Shown here: one piece after another, positions 46,901-58,619 of the stretch
Layout of the letters: each line of letters starts with the position of its first letter
Numbering within the stretch: position 1 is the first letter of the stretch
NCBI GenBank assembly: GCA_028829895.1
Contig: CM054180.1
Location: forward strand, 99,134,135 to 99,198,134
Direction: 5' to 3'
From: Sinotaia quadrata
Taxonomy: Eukaryota; Mollusca; Gastropoda; Architaenioglossa; Viviparidae
DNA: 64,000 nucleotides
The notes under the pieces: model-generated
Seen by the model: the letters and a program-made list of their open reading frames with translations, nothing else
Told to the model about the DNA's origin: nothing
Databases searched by the model: none
Translations under genes and position numbers: made by a program

Positions 46901-49900
46901 AGTCTCTCTTGATTCAAACTTTTTAATTTCTTTGATTTTCCACGCTGATGTGCCTAAATTACCTGGTTGAGATAGTTACACCGGTTTCCTTTTCAAAATT
47001 TATTGACGTAATGCCAATTTTCTTTTCAAACCAATATTAATCTTTAAAGACCTAAAATCATTTTCTTGTTCAAACCAATATTGTTCTTTTAAGATCTAGC
47101 ACCAGTTTCCTATTAATATTGGTTTGAAACGGAAATTGGTGTTAGGTCTATCAAGAGTAAAATTGGTTTGAAACGGAAATTAGTGTTATGTCTATCAAGA
47201 TTATTATTGGTTTGAAAAGGAAATTGATGTTAGGTCTGTCAAGATTATTATTGGTTTGAAAAGGAAATTGGTGCTAGGTCTATCAAGATTATTATTGGTT
47301 TGAAAAGGAAATTGGTGTTAGATCTATCAAGAGTAATATTGGTTTGGAAAGGAAATTGTTATGTCCATAAAAATTAACATTGATTTGAAAAGGAAATTAA
47401 TTTTAGGTCTATAAAAATTAATATTGATTTGAAAAGGAAATTGATGTTAAGAGATATAATCAAAGGTACTCAACTCCAAATCAGCACATCCGTTTAAAAA
47501 ATCAGTAAAGACATTTGGAGAAGTTTGATTCAAAGGTTAAGGACATATAGTTATATTTACTTTTGGTTTGCAAGAAATTTATTTAAATATTTTCTTAAAT
47601 GTTTTGTGCTTATGAACATTGCGCCAGAAAATAGGGGAAACAGTGGATAGGATTGCTTACCATATTGATCTCTGTCGCTAGCCCTTTAACTTGTTTAAAA
47701 TAAATATCAAGTTTATGGTATTTTTTAAATATCAATTAACGTATATGAAAATAAACGTTATTCTAAATTAATGCCACTACAAACGATGACAGAGTTTTCT
47801 AATAATTTTACTCCCGAAAGGTAATATACTTGGCAAATGTACGTCTAAGTTTGTCACAGATGTTACTACCATCCCAGCACAAATGGCAAAATTGTCAAGT
47901 TCACAGTCAAGATTGACTCAAGTGACTGATTCACGTCAAATTCACTCTGGTCCTGAACAAGCAATTTTACAGGTGAAATTTACATACATCTCAAACTAAT
48001 GGTGAATTTAGTACAAAATGTTATTTCTTTGACCTCTATGTTTTCCAAAATCATTTTAGTAAAATTGCTTGTATCAAATCACGTGACTGACTTCTAAATT
48101 TACACTTCCTAAGACTACCTCTATGACGTCACTTTCCACTTTCTGACTCTTAGTAGTACCTGTGAAAATTGGTGTTTTATAAAGAATTATATTACATGTG
48201 AAATGTGACGTCAGTGCTCTTCAAAAAGTCAAGACTTTTGGAGCCAGCAAAACTGACTTTAATTGAGTTATAAACATTCTTAATGGACCACAAACTGTTG
48301 CCTAATAGTGGCCTATTTCTCTACCAGATTTCAGTAGCTGATTTGTTAACTAATACCTAACTTCTTTCATGTGAACATTACTTCATGATTAGCCTTTGCC
48401 TTTGTGATTACTACTTATTATGCATCATTTTTCTTGTTTAACCTGATGTCTGTTCGGGTCTCACGTTATGGCTCTATGGCTCTATGGCTCATTAAAATCG
48501 GACATGAAGCCTGGCATAGTACCATATACCAATGCGTTGCTATTCATGAATTTTCTTAGTCCTTCAAATGAGCCAATCAGTGAGAAGTAAATATGTTTTC
48601 CTGAACATGCAATCATTATCACTTCAACCATTGGATAATTTTATTTAGACTGTTCATGTAACACATTAATTCCTGTATTTCAAAAATATGTAATGCTCAA
48701 AAATGGACTTTTCAATTCAAAATGCATTGTTCTGAAGAAAAATATATTGTGAAGAATTAATTTGAACTGTGCAATTCCTTGGAAATTTTCGTGTACTACA
48801 AAATAAAATAACATTTATAAAATTGACTCTTAAGGGATATCAGGTCATTTTTTGCTGATAAACTTTGAGAACATTTCAAGATATTCATTAAAAGGTAGGA
48901 GGACATTTTATTATATATTTATTTTTGAATGTTAAATATTTAAAAATTAATAATTTTTAAATTCTTTAATATGTTTGGAATTAGCAAATCTGTATTTTGT
49001 CAAAATCCACTTATAATTACAGCCACTTTTCATTTTTAGTAAGGTCACCCATTAAGTTTTTTGTGAGTGGCAAAATAACCTGACAGGCTCAAGCACCTCA
49101 TTACTATGTGATGTCGACTGTCAACAGGTTAACTTTGATAGTGTTGAATAAAGTTTGTTATTTGTTACACTTCTACTTCTATATTTAAACAAAGAAAGAG
49201 ACATGTGAATGCTTATGGGGAGAGGGGACTTAATTTTCTAAATAACAAGTCAGACAATAACATATCTTGGGAAAGTGTGAGAGTGTGTGAGCCAGAATTT
49301 CTATACGATCAAGAGGCGTTTGAGCTTACAAGTCGGGATAGGAATTCTGAACCCGTAACACTCAGAGACAAGGCAGAGATTAATTAGTTAACAGTTAATG
49401 TCTCAGAGGTCTGATCAAATTTCTGTCTGCAATCACGAAGACTCGTACGGGCGTAGTTAAACAGATTTGGGTTTGTGTAGGATAATCTGTTAAACCGCTC
49501 GTCACACACACACACACACACACACACTATATATATATATATATATTATATATATATCACATATATCGCATGCACACAAGCCCATAACACACACACCTCA
49601 CACCTATATATATATACACATTCCACATATGCACACACACTTATACCACATGTGCAGACATATTCACATATCACACATGCGTACACACGCAATACCCATG
49701 TCTTCAACCTGATCAAATGGCGAGTGCTGGGGGCGTAGAGAGCAAAGGTCATGGTCAACGCGTCTGTTCAGCTTGTTGGCCACGTAAGACGCGTACAGGG
49801 AGTGGGGGAGGAATTTTCGTAACGCCTTCTTCCAACGATTTGTATTCACCATGTCCATCGGCAGCCCGTTCTCTGTTACCCGAGTTCGAATCCAAGTTCC

Positions 49901-52900
49901 ACGCCTAGTACTGATGAGAACCTGTTGGATATTTCAAAGTGATATTTTATTTTAATTAGGTTAAAATAGTAAGCAGTATAGAAGCACATTTAGTAATTAT
50001 TTATATCACAAACAGCATTATAAGCAACGAGACGCAATTAATTATATTGAGAAGTAGCATGTCATGTAAATGACATTTTGTAAATTATTATATTATACAG
50101 CACGCATAAAACGCAACATTCTGACAAGTATAAGAAGAAAGCAGACAGGATTTTTCTTAATTATATCATTAAACGTCTTGCAAGTATGACATTTTATTAA
50201 TTATATTATTGAACCTGCCTAAGTGAACGACAGTTTGTTAATTACATTATTAAGTATGTGTACAATCATGACACTTCCTAATTATTATGTTATTAAACAC
50301 CACCAAGCACAAAACTGTATTAATTATATTACTGAATAGATATGCAAGCACATCATTTTGTTTATATTTTTAAACAATAAACAAAATGACAAACTGTCAA
50401 TTATTTTATTAAGCAGTGATAATGTACGACAAACAATACAAGATGACATTTTGACAATGTACCATTTAACAAAAAGGGAGTGCGGTGCAGAACTGGTGTC
50501 CAAATGGTGCACAAAGCGGATAAAGATTTCGCTTTATGTTATTTAAAGGTTTGTAATGGTATGAATATCATAGGACAAATCACAATTAATTACTTTTTAT
50601 AATTTTATATATTTCTTTCACATTTTCTTCTTGCATTCTTATTATGGTAGTTGTATTCTTATTATAGTAGTGTGTATAATTATTTGTTGGTCCTTGGTGT
50701 AAAGTAAAAACCTTCAACTAGCCACGCCGTCAGTCGTGTAAACGTCATTGACACACCATTAAGTCTGCCGGCAAAGCGACATGTTAAGCAATCAACGGAA
50801 AATCTTTAAGACCCGACAAGTGATTACTCAAGGAAAGGACACTGACATGCTGATGGAAGGGGGTCATAAATCGGACGCTAAATTACCGTATATGGACAAT
50901 GTTGTTCCCGATGTATGACGGAGACAGCGTTGCAATTTAAGTCACGAGGTCACTTTTCACTTAAAGATTTTCTTTCACTCCACATAGTGAAGTCAAAGAA
51001 GATCAGAGACTCCAGCTATATAGCTAGCTTTCTGACCGCCATGTTTGAGAGTTCAGTAAGCTCTCTGACTGCCATATTTGAGAGTAATGTTAGCTCTCTG
51101 ATCGCCATGTTTGAGAGTTAAATTAGCTCTCTGACCGCCATGTTTGAGAGTTAAATTAGCTCTCTGACCGCCATGTTTGAGAGTTAAATTAGCTCTCTGA
51201 CCGCCATGCTGATGTGACCAATCTGACTAGCTATTGATATTCATACTGATACGAGAATTGTAGCGCGCGTTTCGCTTTTATATTTATTGTAACTTGTAAA
51301 GTCGCTTTTCTGTTTAATTAAATTGTCTACTATTTTCAACATAATTAACTCTTTGGATGACCAGTAATTGGGATCGGCCTGGGGGTGAGCCGCAAACTTG
51401 ATGAATGTGATTTGAATTAATACGTGGGAATAATAAGTCGCCGGTCCTAGAGGCAATGTTAACTAGTGAGCTTGTCACTTGCTTGAGTACTCATTGCAAC
51501 AGGATTAATGTAGTGACTAACGAAGCAGGGGAGGCCCTGGGGCTATTAATAGTGTTAATAATAATAACCTAAACCAATAGCCTTAATGATTAATATGCTA
51601 AAGAGATCATCTACAAATCCCACACAAAACAAGGATAATTTGGAAAACATTCCTTTTGTCACGTATAATTCTTCCAGTATTTGAACTTAACCAATAGCCA
51701 GTCGCCACATACACTTAGTCCGGTATTTAAAATTAACTAATAGTCTTTCGTCACATGATTTAGTCCTGTATTTGAAATTAACTAATAGTCTCTCGTCACA
51801 TGATTTAGTCCTGTATTTGAAATTAACTAATAGTCTCTCGTCACATGATTTAGTCCTGTATTTGAAATTAACTAATAGTCTCTCGTCACATGATTTAGTC
51901 CTGTATTTGAGCTCAACTCACAAAAGGATTAGTAATTCTGTATGGATTGTGAAGTATGGTTTCCTACGATGAAATCAAATCACGAAAATCACATCACTCT
52001 ATGTTATTATTGTTTCACAAGAAAAAAAGGGGGAAAGGGAACCAACTCGTAATTGATCTTAAACTGGAAGTTGGGTGGGAGTCGATTGAATGTCTATAAC
52101 TTACGAAACATGGAAGACATTTTTTAAACGGCTTCCACTCACGCAGCCCTTCATTCCTCTCCTACCTCATCGTTTAATTCTGCGCAAAACGACATCAGCA
52201 AAGTCGGTTTGGTTTGGTTTTACGCGGATGTTACGTTGTTGTTGGATGATTTACGTATTCTTTGTCATGACTGACTTTAATTTACTTTGTTGTTGGATGT
52301 TTTACGTATTCTTTGTCATGATTGACTTTAATTTACTTTGTTGTTGGATGATTTACGTATTCTTTGTCATGACTGACTTTAATTTACTTTGTTGTTGGAT
52401 GTTTTACGTATTCTTTGTCATGATTGACTTTAATTTACTTTGTTGTTGGATGATTTACGTATTCTTTGTCATGACTGACTTTAATTTACTTTGCTAATAC
52501 ACGAATACATATTGTTTTAGAAAATTAGTAATGTAACGACAGCTAACGACTAATTCTGAGATTTTTCCAATGTTTAAAGTTAATTGATGTGTGACTTTGC
52601 ATGGGTTAAACGTTTACAACAGCAAAGACGAAAAGTGTACTTTCTTAAATTCTACGCAAGAAATAACTAGTCCGATTAATATCAGATAGCAATTATTGAT
52701 GGTGCTGATGAAGAAAGTGATGTTGATAATATTACGACGACGATGATGATGGTAGTGAGGATGGTAGCGGGAATGATGGTGGTGGTGGTGACAACGGAGA
52801 AGATGATTAACATACACAGAACAATAGCTTACTCTCGTTATGGGCGCTAACTCCACAGCTAAGTCTCCTCCAGAATTTCCTATTCCGATGATCAGCACTT

Positions 52901-53462
52901 TCTTTCCCTCGAAGCATCGTCGGTCTTTATAATCGTGAGCGTGAATTATCTCCCCTTTAAAATTCTCTAGTCCGGGGAACTTGGGGCAATACTTCTCGGC
53001 GTGGTGACCGGTGCATACCATCACCCCGTCAAAGACGTCCACTGCCTCTTGACCAGTCTCGTGATTTTTTGTCCTGACGGTCCACTGACCTGTCTGCTTG
53101 AAGCCCTCGGCGGACGGCTTGACCGAAATAACTTCCGTTTTGAACCGGATGTACTTATCGAGTCCAAAGTGCTCTTTATACATGTCAAAATATTGCCAAA
53201 CCTGTTTCTGGTTCATGAAGTTGGGGAACTCTTTGGGCGGTGGGAAATCGCTGAAGCACATCATCTCTTTGCATGTGTTCATGATCGTTGACTTCATGAC
53301 ACACCCATGGCCCTCCCGAACCTGCTCCGTGTAGTACCAAAGGCCACCGATTTCGTTAAAGCGCTCAAAGCAAACGGGTTCCAGGCCTTCGTCTAAGCAG
53401 CATTTGATTGCAGTGAGGCCGCTGGCTCCCGCGCCGATCACAGCAACTCTTTTGGTTGACAT
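42175..53462 (-). CDS. FMO: Flavin-containing monooxygenase (FMO), complete six-exon gene
   Basis: Exons 53462-52833, 49921-49709, 46598-46392, 45918-45784, 45638-45473 and 42449-42175 join into 541 codons, a usual FMO length. All introns are GT-AG; the first four are phase 0 and the last is phase 1. FMOs use FAD, NADPH and O2 to oxygenate soft N and S nucleophiles at the endoplasmic reticulum. Motifs: FAD site GAGASG (10-15), FMO signature [11 protein letters not shown] (168-178, FxGxxxHxxxY), NADPH site GIGNSG (193-198), ATGY (329-332), [11 protein letters not shown] near 466-476. Residues about 511-533 are a hydrophobic C-terminal anchor followed by a short basic end (SRRS). No break is seen and every joined exon is in frame, so I judge it functional. 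Introns 1, 2 and 5 hold several minisatellites. Which vertebrate FMO it resembles most cannot be said. Confidence 0.93.
42597..42650. repeat. GGAC/GGAT microsatellite (FMO intron 5)
   Basis: Short tetranucleotide run. Confidence 0.9.
42807..42908. repeat. 51-bp direct duplication (FMO intron 5)
   Basis: Two copies containing GGGACAGAAATATAAGTACA with three differences. Confidence 0.9.
43070..43425. repeat. Minisatellite, 51-bp unit, about 7 copies (FMO intron 5)
   Basis: Copies containing TTGGATACACATAACAATGT. The last copy is degraded. Confidence 0.95.
43600..44065. repeat. (CT)n blocks alternating with a roughly 75-bp unit (FMO intron 5)
   Basis: Four units containing AATCGGATTATACTTTAAAT and GAGGATGTTGAACAGG, each bordered by CT runs of very different length (about 5 to 27 units). 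Confidence 0.92.
44125..44570. repeat. Minisatellite, 35-bp unit, about 12 copies (FMO intron 5)
   Basis: Copies containing AACAAGGGACTGTTAAGTAC. Only one G/A site varies (GATGGAAA or GATGAAAA). Confidence 0.96.
44870..45472. repeat. Degenerate minisatellite running to the FMO exon 5 donor
   Basis: Diverged copies of ACAGAGCTAATTGTTTCACC with TTTATTTA-type spacers. The last copy reaches within a few bases of the exon 5 splice donor. Confidence 0.85.
45473..45638 (-). CDS. FMO: FMO exon 5
   Basis: 55 codons plus 1 nt, [15 protein letters not shown] to [11 protein letters not shown]. Acceptor TTAACAG, donor ATAG/GTGAAA (phase 1). Confidence 0.87.
45784..45918 (-). CDS. FMO: FMO exon 4
   Basis: 45 codons, [13 protein letters not shown] to LATGVIK. 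Acceptor TTATGCAG, donor AAG/GTATAA. Too short to show as an open frame on its own. Confidence 0.88.
46392..46598 (-). CDS. FMO: FMO exon 3
   Basis: 69 codons, [11 protein letters not shown] to LDVKENK, containing VIILATGY. Donor AAG/GTACAT. The frame continues into the intron to a stop at 46371. Confidence 0.9.
46970..47460. repeat. Inverted pair of minisatellite arms (FMO intron 2)
   Basis: About eight copies of a 44-bp unit containing TTGGTTTGAAAAGGAAATTG at 47120-47460. Two to three copies in reverse complement (TTTCTTTTCAAACCAATATT) lie directly before, at 46970-47115. The transcript could fold into a long hairpin. Confidence 0.85.
47461..49500. other. FMO intron 2, unique part
   Basis: No exon or family recognised on either strand. 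The + frame at 49205-49387 is unsupported. Confidence 0.4.
49503..49660. repeat. CA/TA microsatellites beside FMO exon 2
   Basis: (CA)12, (TA)n and interrupted CA runs, ending about 50 bp from the exon 2 donor. Confidence 0.9.
49709..49921 (-). CDS. FMO: FMO exon 2
   Basis: 71 codons, [14 protein letters not shown] to PQHSPFDQ. Acceptor CCAACAG, donor CAG/GTTGAA. Confidence 0.9.
51040..51210. repeat. Minisatellite, about 36-bp unit, 5 copies (FMO intron 1)
   Basis: Copies containing CTCTCTGACCGCCATGTTTG. Confidence 0.92.
51690..51910. repeat. Minisatellite, about 48-bp unit, 5 copies (FMO intron 1)
   Basis: Copies containing TTGAAATTAACTAATAGTCT. The last three are identical. Confidence 0.93.
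52235..52497. repeat. Minisatellite, 51-bp unit in 102-bp dimers (FMO intron 1)
   Basis: Five 51-bp copies containing TTACGTATTCTTTGTCATGA. Two unit types alternate A-B-A-B-A, so a 102-bp dimer was duplicated. Confidence 0.94.
52685..52800. repeat. GAT/GGT-rich trinucleotide tract
   Basis: Interrupted GATGATGGTGGTG-type sequence just inside FMO intron 1. Confidence 0.8.
52833..53462 (-). CDS. FMO: FMO exon 1 (coding)
   Basis: 210 codons from ATG (53462-53460) to the donor AGA/GTAAGC. An AG at 53491-53492 after a T-rich tract suggests a splice acceptor in the 5' UTR. The start is chosen by the FAD motif 9 residues later. The longer frame to 53621 is intronic or UTR. Confidence 0.92.
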
Positions 53463-53739
53463 TATTTTCTTTCTATTGCAGACGAAGTAACTAAATAAAA
53501 TAAATACAAGTTTACATATTGCCATCTGTACATTGTAACGCCTCGTTTTGCTCATTTCTATTTCTAATGGCAGTGCATTATTATGAAAATTTTTCATGTA
53601 CATCAAAATTGTGGTGGTCATTATCTTTATTATTGATATAGATGAAAAGAAGAAAAGGAAGAACGTTTCTGACGTACTTTCTTTTATTTTATTAGAAGAA
53701 AATAAGGCGTATGATACAGTATTGTAGAAACCAAGTGTA

Positions 53740-53990
53740 AAATTAGCACAAAGAACTAAATATTTGTTTTAATCTTAAAGAAAGTATAAACTTAACACAA
53801 AGAACTAAATAATTTTTAAATCTTAGAGAAAGGGTAAACTTAACACAAAGAACTAAATAATTTTTAAATCTTAGAGAAAGTGTAAACTTAACACAAAGAA
53901 CTAAATAATTTTTAAATCTTAGAGAAAGGGTAAACTTAACACAAAAAACTAAATAATTTTTAATTCTTAGAGAAAATGTAAATGGGATAA
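53740..53990. repeat. Minisatellite, 48-bp unit, 5 copies
   Basis: Copies containing AACTTAACACAAAGAACTAA, upstream of FMO coding exon 1. Confidence 0.94.
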
Positions 53991-54202
53991 AAACATGGGT
54001 ATAAAGCAATGTTGAATAATTGAATGGATGGATGGACGGACAGACAATAGACTGAGTGATTCTCGAACTCAGAAATTTAATTATGTTGAATATGGATGGA
54101 TGGATGGATGGAATTTACTTTGCTGTGTCGTTGTTAAAACTGTTCTGACTCTAAGGTAATCATGATATAGCCAGCAATGCAAATTAACATTTCTTTTCTG
54201 AG

Positions 54203-54302
54203 TACCTGTGTGGTAATGATACCTAAAGAACGCAGACTAGATACACATGAAGAAGTGCCAAGACCTCCTGGGTCGCCTCCACTAGAACAAACCAAGACTT
54301 AA
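54203..54302 (+). CDS. Candidate terminal exon, unknown gene
   Basis: The acceptor CATTTCTTTTCTGAG ends at 54202. One nt of a split codon and 32 codons follow, to TAA at 54300-54302 (reads TCVVMIPKERRLDTHEEVPR, then PPGSPPLEQTKT). AATAAA at 54375-54380. A charged, Pro-rich tail of this kind is common at cytoplasmic C termini. No upstream exon was identified, and the nearest space on the left is FMO on the other strand. It could be chance. Confidence 0.25.
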
Positions 54303-54519
54303 GGAGTTTTGCTCTTCGTTTCTGTGGTTGTTTTAAAACAATTATTTTTGCTTTTAGTGTATTTAATCGTTTCAAATAAAAAAAAATACATGCTGTTAAT
54401 TTATGTGATTGTTTTAAACAAGTATCTTTGTTCTTTTAGCTTATGAGACTGTTTTCAAACAAATGTCTTTGCTCTTAGTTTATGTACCTGCTTACACGCA
54501 CGCACACCCCACGCATGCA

Positions 54520-54533
54520 CACATACACACACA

Positions 54534-54602
<69 letters not shown>
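54520..54602. repeat. (CA)n microsatellite
   Basis: More than 35 CA units. Confidence 0.97.
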
Positions 54603-54605
<3 letters not shown>

Positions 54606-55383
54606 CCAATCAGCTATGTCTTCATCCAAATTTTTTAAAATGCAGTTGCAAGTTCTTGTTACACTAGCAACAAAATGTTTTGCTGTTGCAATTTTTCTCA
54701 TTAATTTTTTTCTCAACCAATTCTTCATATTTATCGATCGGAACATTGAACATTTCACTGAGAATTTCGTTTTCTTTTCAAACTGTCTACTATTGATTTG
54801 TAAGTTATAGTTGTTGTTTTAAGATATATTGTGTTAAAGATTACGCTTAGCTTTTGGTTTGAGTGTTTATATTAGGGGTTGGTTGGTTGGTTGGTTGGTT
54901 GGTTTTTAAGTTTTATACTTTTTACAGCGAGTACAACTTATACCACACTATCAACAGCGACTACAGCAATACTAGCGAGTACAACTTATGTCACACTTGC
55001 TGTTCGAACCTCATTTCTTGTGTACCGATACCGTTATAATTCCAGAAGGAATTATAAAACCGGAAGGAATGAAGAGGGGATGAAGAAAGAGAGGAAAGAA
55101 AAAAATGGTGATAAATATTTCTTTTCAAAACGTACTTAAGTTAACGAGTGCCCATGACTTAAATTACATATTAAGCAGTTTTGAAAGACATATTTTCCTT
55201 TGACAAACTTGAAAAAAAAAATTTCTGTAATCTTGATTAGAGCAATGCAATGCTGACATAAATAGATACTTTAACGATCGTTTAACAATACCTTTCAACT
55301 TTTCAATACCTTTTCAACAATGTTAAAAAAATTATATGTTTTTAAATTACATTTTACTTATGATAGCACTCTAGATTACTTAC

Positions 55384-55451
55384 CACAGTGAGTGTGATGA
55401 TGTCTCCTGTGCGACCTTGGCTGAATTCGCCTTTTAAAGAAACAGAAGAGC
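55384..55451 (-). other. Candidate exon on the minus strand (FMO 5' UTR exon or separate gene)
   Basis: A consensus donor GTG/GTAAGT at 55383 follows a stretch open in one frame (SSVSLKGEFSQGRTGDIITL). An acceptor-like TTAACCTATTATAG precedes it. Spliced to the putative UTR acceptor at 53491-53492 it would not read into FMO, because a stop follows. It would then be a 5' UTR exon of FMO. Alternatively it belongs to another gene. Confidence 0.3.
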
Positions 55452-57100
55452 CTATAATAGGTTAAATCCCGGATGTCACGCGAGTTCAAATGTACTGATA
55501 GAACACCGAGGTAACATTAGATTAAAGAGTTCCATTATTCAGCATCCAAAAATATCAACTGGTGACCTGTTTTTTTTTTTCAAGTTGAAAGTACATCCAA
55601 CAAGTTGTTCTAGATTTGTTTGCTTTTGTCGCAATAGTGCAAATTTAAATTCAATGAATACGTTTACATTATGCTCAGTTTGACGACCATTATTGTTCTG
55701 AATGCGATTACACTATGTTCTGTGTGATGACGAGTATTGTACTGAATATAATCAAACTAAGGTCTGTAAAGGTCAGTGTGAGGACCATTATTATGTTGGA
55801 CTATTATTATGTTCATATACGAAAATAAATTAATGTTTTTGAAACATAAAAAATAGTGTGGGTAAAGGGATATTTTTAAGCTTTGTTTATAGATAAGTTG
55901 TTTGAAACATTTATTATTTGGTTTAGTTTTGTTTTTATTTATTATTTGTATTATCATTTTGTCTGCTATGGACGGGTTTGATCGATTTGGGTTGATTTTA
56001 GTTTGGTCTGGTTGCATTACTTGGTACATAAGTCATGATTAGTATTAAGTGAAAACTATAGGATCTTTTTCTTAGTTAATTTGTAAAAGGTTAATGTCAC
56101 TCTTTCTTGTTGTTATATAATTTAAAGAAATAAATACTTTTACTGAACCAGTATTTCTGTAACAGTGCACAGACAAACGGATGGATGGATGGATCCAGGC
56201 AGACAGACAGACAAAGTACATGTATTATACACGGACTCTGTTGATAAAGTACAGTGAGTGTAATGGTATAGTTCCGGAGTGTTACTTTTTCTACAAGTTT
56301 ATTTCATCCGTAGACTGAACATATATTTTGCAATGAACGGCTTTTATTTGATTTTGTTTCATTGTGCTTTTAATTATTTTTTTAAATCACAAAGATGTTC
56401 AGACCATTGTAAATTCCCTGTTTGCCTTTCCTTCTCCTACGCCATGGATCGAATAGGATTTAACCGATTTCACCTGGGAGGTCAACAAATATGAAATTAT
56501 TATAATTATCCGTAAGTAAATGTGAGCCTGTATAATGCGTAAAAGAGAAGAATTTTTCAGGTTATTTGCTTGATTGTTATCCGTATTGTGTTAGGTCCGA
56601 AAAATCACAATAAGTTCATGTCTGTTTACACACATCGAGTTTTGAAATTTTCTTAATGGCCTCATCCAGTGACGCGCGCATTAAGCTGTCTTTGTATTTA
56701 CTAACGTTGTTTAAATCAATGCAGATACAGCTAAGAAAGAATCCAACGTGTGAACTTTGCTGCATCCAGCTTTTCTGCTTAACTGATATGTTTCTCCCTG
56801 TACACATACTTCAAATCTTGCCTCTGTTAAAAATATATATATAACAGACTGCCACATTTGGCAGATGATGTTTGCAATAATTATATAGCTGTGAGCGTGA
56901 TGCACTGAAATAGCTTTCTCTTTTAGTGTAAATGTCAATTTTCTTTTATAAAATTCCCTGGAGATTAAATACAAACACACATATAAAATTCCCTGGAGAT
57001 TGAATACAAACACATATAAAATTCACTGGAGATTGAATACAAACACACAACAGAAACAAAAGTAATAGAAACTTATCGTGCTAACCTCTCAGTCACTATA
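55452..57100. other. AT-rich intergenic DNA
   Basis: Overlapping minus frames at 56616-57013 after an AG at 56828 contradict each other, so neither is called. A two-to-three-copy repeat of about 34 bp (AAAATTCCCTGGAGATT) lies at 56943-57050. Confidence 0.4.
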
Positions 57101-57109
57101 ACAGTTTTG

Positions 57110-57640
57110 TTTGACTAAAAACCGATGTTAAACTGTTAGTTGCGTTAAGCTCTTTATAAAATCGTTGTGTAAGACCTGTATCATAAGACTAGTCTTACGT
57201 TAAGCTCAGTATAAGTTCGTTGTGTAAGACCTGTTTCATAAGACTAGTCTTACGTTAGGCACTTTATAAGATCATTGTGTAAGACCTGTATCATAAGACT
57301 AGTCTTACATTAAGTTCAGAATAAGTTCGTTGTGTAAGACCTGTTTCATAAGACTAGTCTTACGTTAGGCACTTTATAAGATCATTGTGTAAGACCTGTA
57401 TCATAAGACTAGTCTTACGTTAGGCACTTTATAAGATCGTTGTGTAAGACCTGTATCATTAGACTAGTCTTACGTTGGACACTTTATAAGATCGTTGTGT
57501 AAGACCTGTATCATTAGACTAGTCTTACGTTGGACACTTTATAAGATCGTTGTGTAAGACCTGTATCATAAGACTAGTCTTACGTTAAGCTCAGTATAAG
57601 TTCGTTGTGTAAGACCTGTTTCATAAGACTGGTCCTACCT
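57110..57640. repeat. Minisatellite, about 55-bp unit, 9 copies, each with a 14-bp palindrome
   Basis: Copies contain TTGTGTAAGACCTGTATCAT and then TAAGACTAGTCTTA, a perfect palindrome. In two copies the first base differs (TTAGACTAGTCTTA). Confidence 0.95.
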
Positions 57641-58385
57641 TAAAACGACGCAGCATCCATATGCTCTGTCCACGTCCGCATTCTTAGGACTTTGCTATAC
57701 CTTAACATTTACTGCTGTTCAGTGTTTGTTTTTGTTTTTTTGTGGGTGTGCTGGATTACTCGATTTTCTAGTCTTTCTCGCTTTTGAGTTTGATTTTTAT
57801 TTTTACATCCGTCTTCTATTGACTGCACCCGGTTCATCTGCACTACAAATTGTGCTTGTGACAAAGGAATCATGACTAATGGGTACATGCATGACAACTT
57901 TATTAGCTATTAATGATATAAACGGCAATTCGATTTTTTATTCTTTTTTCTCTTTAGTAATAGATTCCCATTTACTGGCTAAACAATGAGGACGCACTTA
58001 TCTGTACTACGAAAGGTTAGTCTTTATGACTATGTGGTGCAACAGTTGTCTACCCAATTGACACGTAGCTTTGTCATGCACTAGGCGTCCGTTGCTGTTC
58101 GTGGTTGGTAAACACAATGCATGTTAATATCATAGACCATTGCGCTTTTTGTTGAGTGGCCAAAGCCTGGACGTAAATGTCAACAAGGCCGTATGTCTTC
58201 TTTCTGAAAAAGGTATAATTGAACGAATACCTTCCGTCGATTTTTTTTTCTGGGTTGAGTAGGGGATGGTCATTTTTCATTTCAATTTTAACTTGACATG
58301 GTTTGTTACTTGCATCAAGTGCCTTTGACCTGGTCTGACTGTTTACAATACTTTAATGGACACCGATTTGTTCATATTTTTGTTT
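57641..58385. other. Unique DNA, no gene supported
   Basis: Short frames on the minus strand (57709-57897, 58074-58280) without domains. Confidence 0.35.
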
Positions 58386-58389
58386 GGAA

Positions 58390-58619
58390 ATTCAAAGTCA
58401 AAAACTGTCAAAAACAGCCGATTAACTCCCTTAGCAAAGAGAAGTACATCCGTACAGTGGTGCTGTCAAAAACAGCAGAATGACTCCTTAGCAAAGAGAA
58501 GCATATCCTACAGAGGTGCTGTCGAAAATTGCAGATTAACTCCCTGTACAGTGGTGTTGTCAAAAACAGCAGATTAATCCTCTTAGCAAAGACAAGCACA
58601 TCTGTACATTGGTGTTGTC
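58390..58619. repeat. Minisatellite, about 60-bp unit, left part
   Basis: Four copies containing GTCAAAAACAGCAGATTAA and CTTAGCAAAGAGAAGCA. The array is cut at 58619 by element copy 1B and resumes at 59882. Confidence 0.9.

Noticed and set aside
56616..57013. Two overlapping minus-strand frames after an AG at 56828
   Set aside because: They read different frames of the same DNA. The one with a start codon has an in-frame stop just after the acceptor, there is no poly(A) signal nearby, and no domain is seen.
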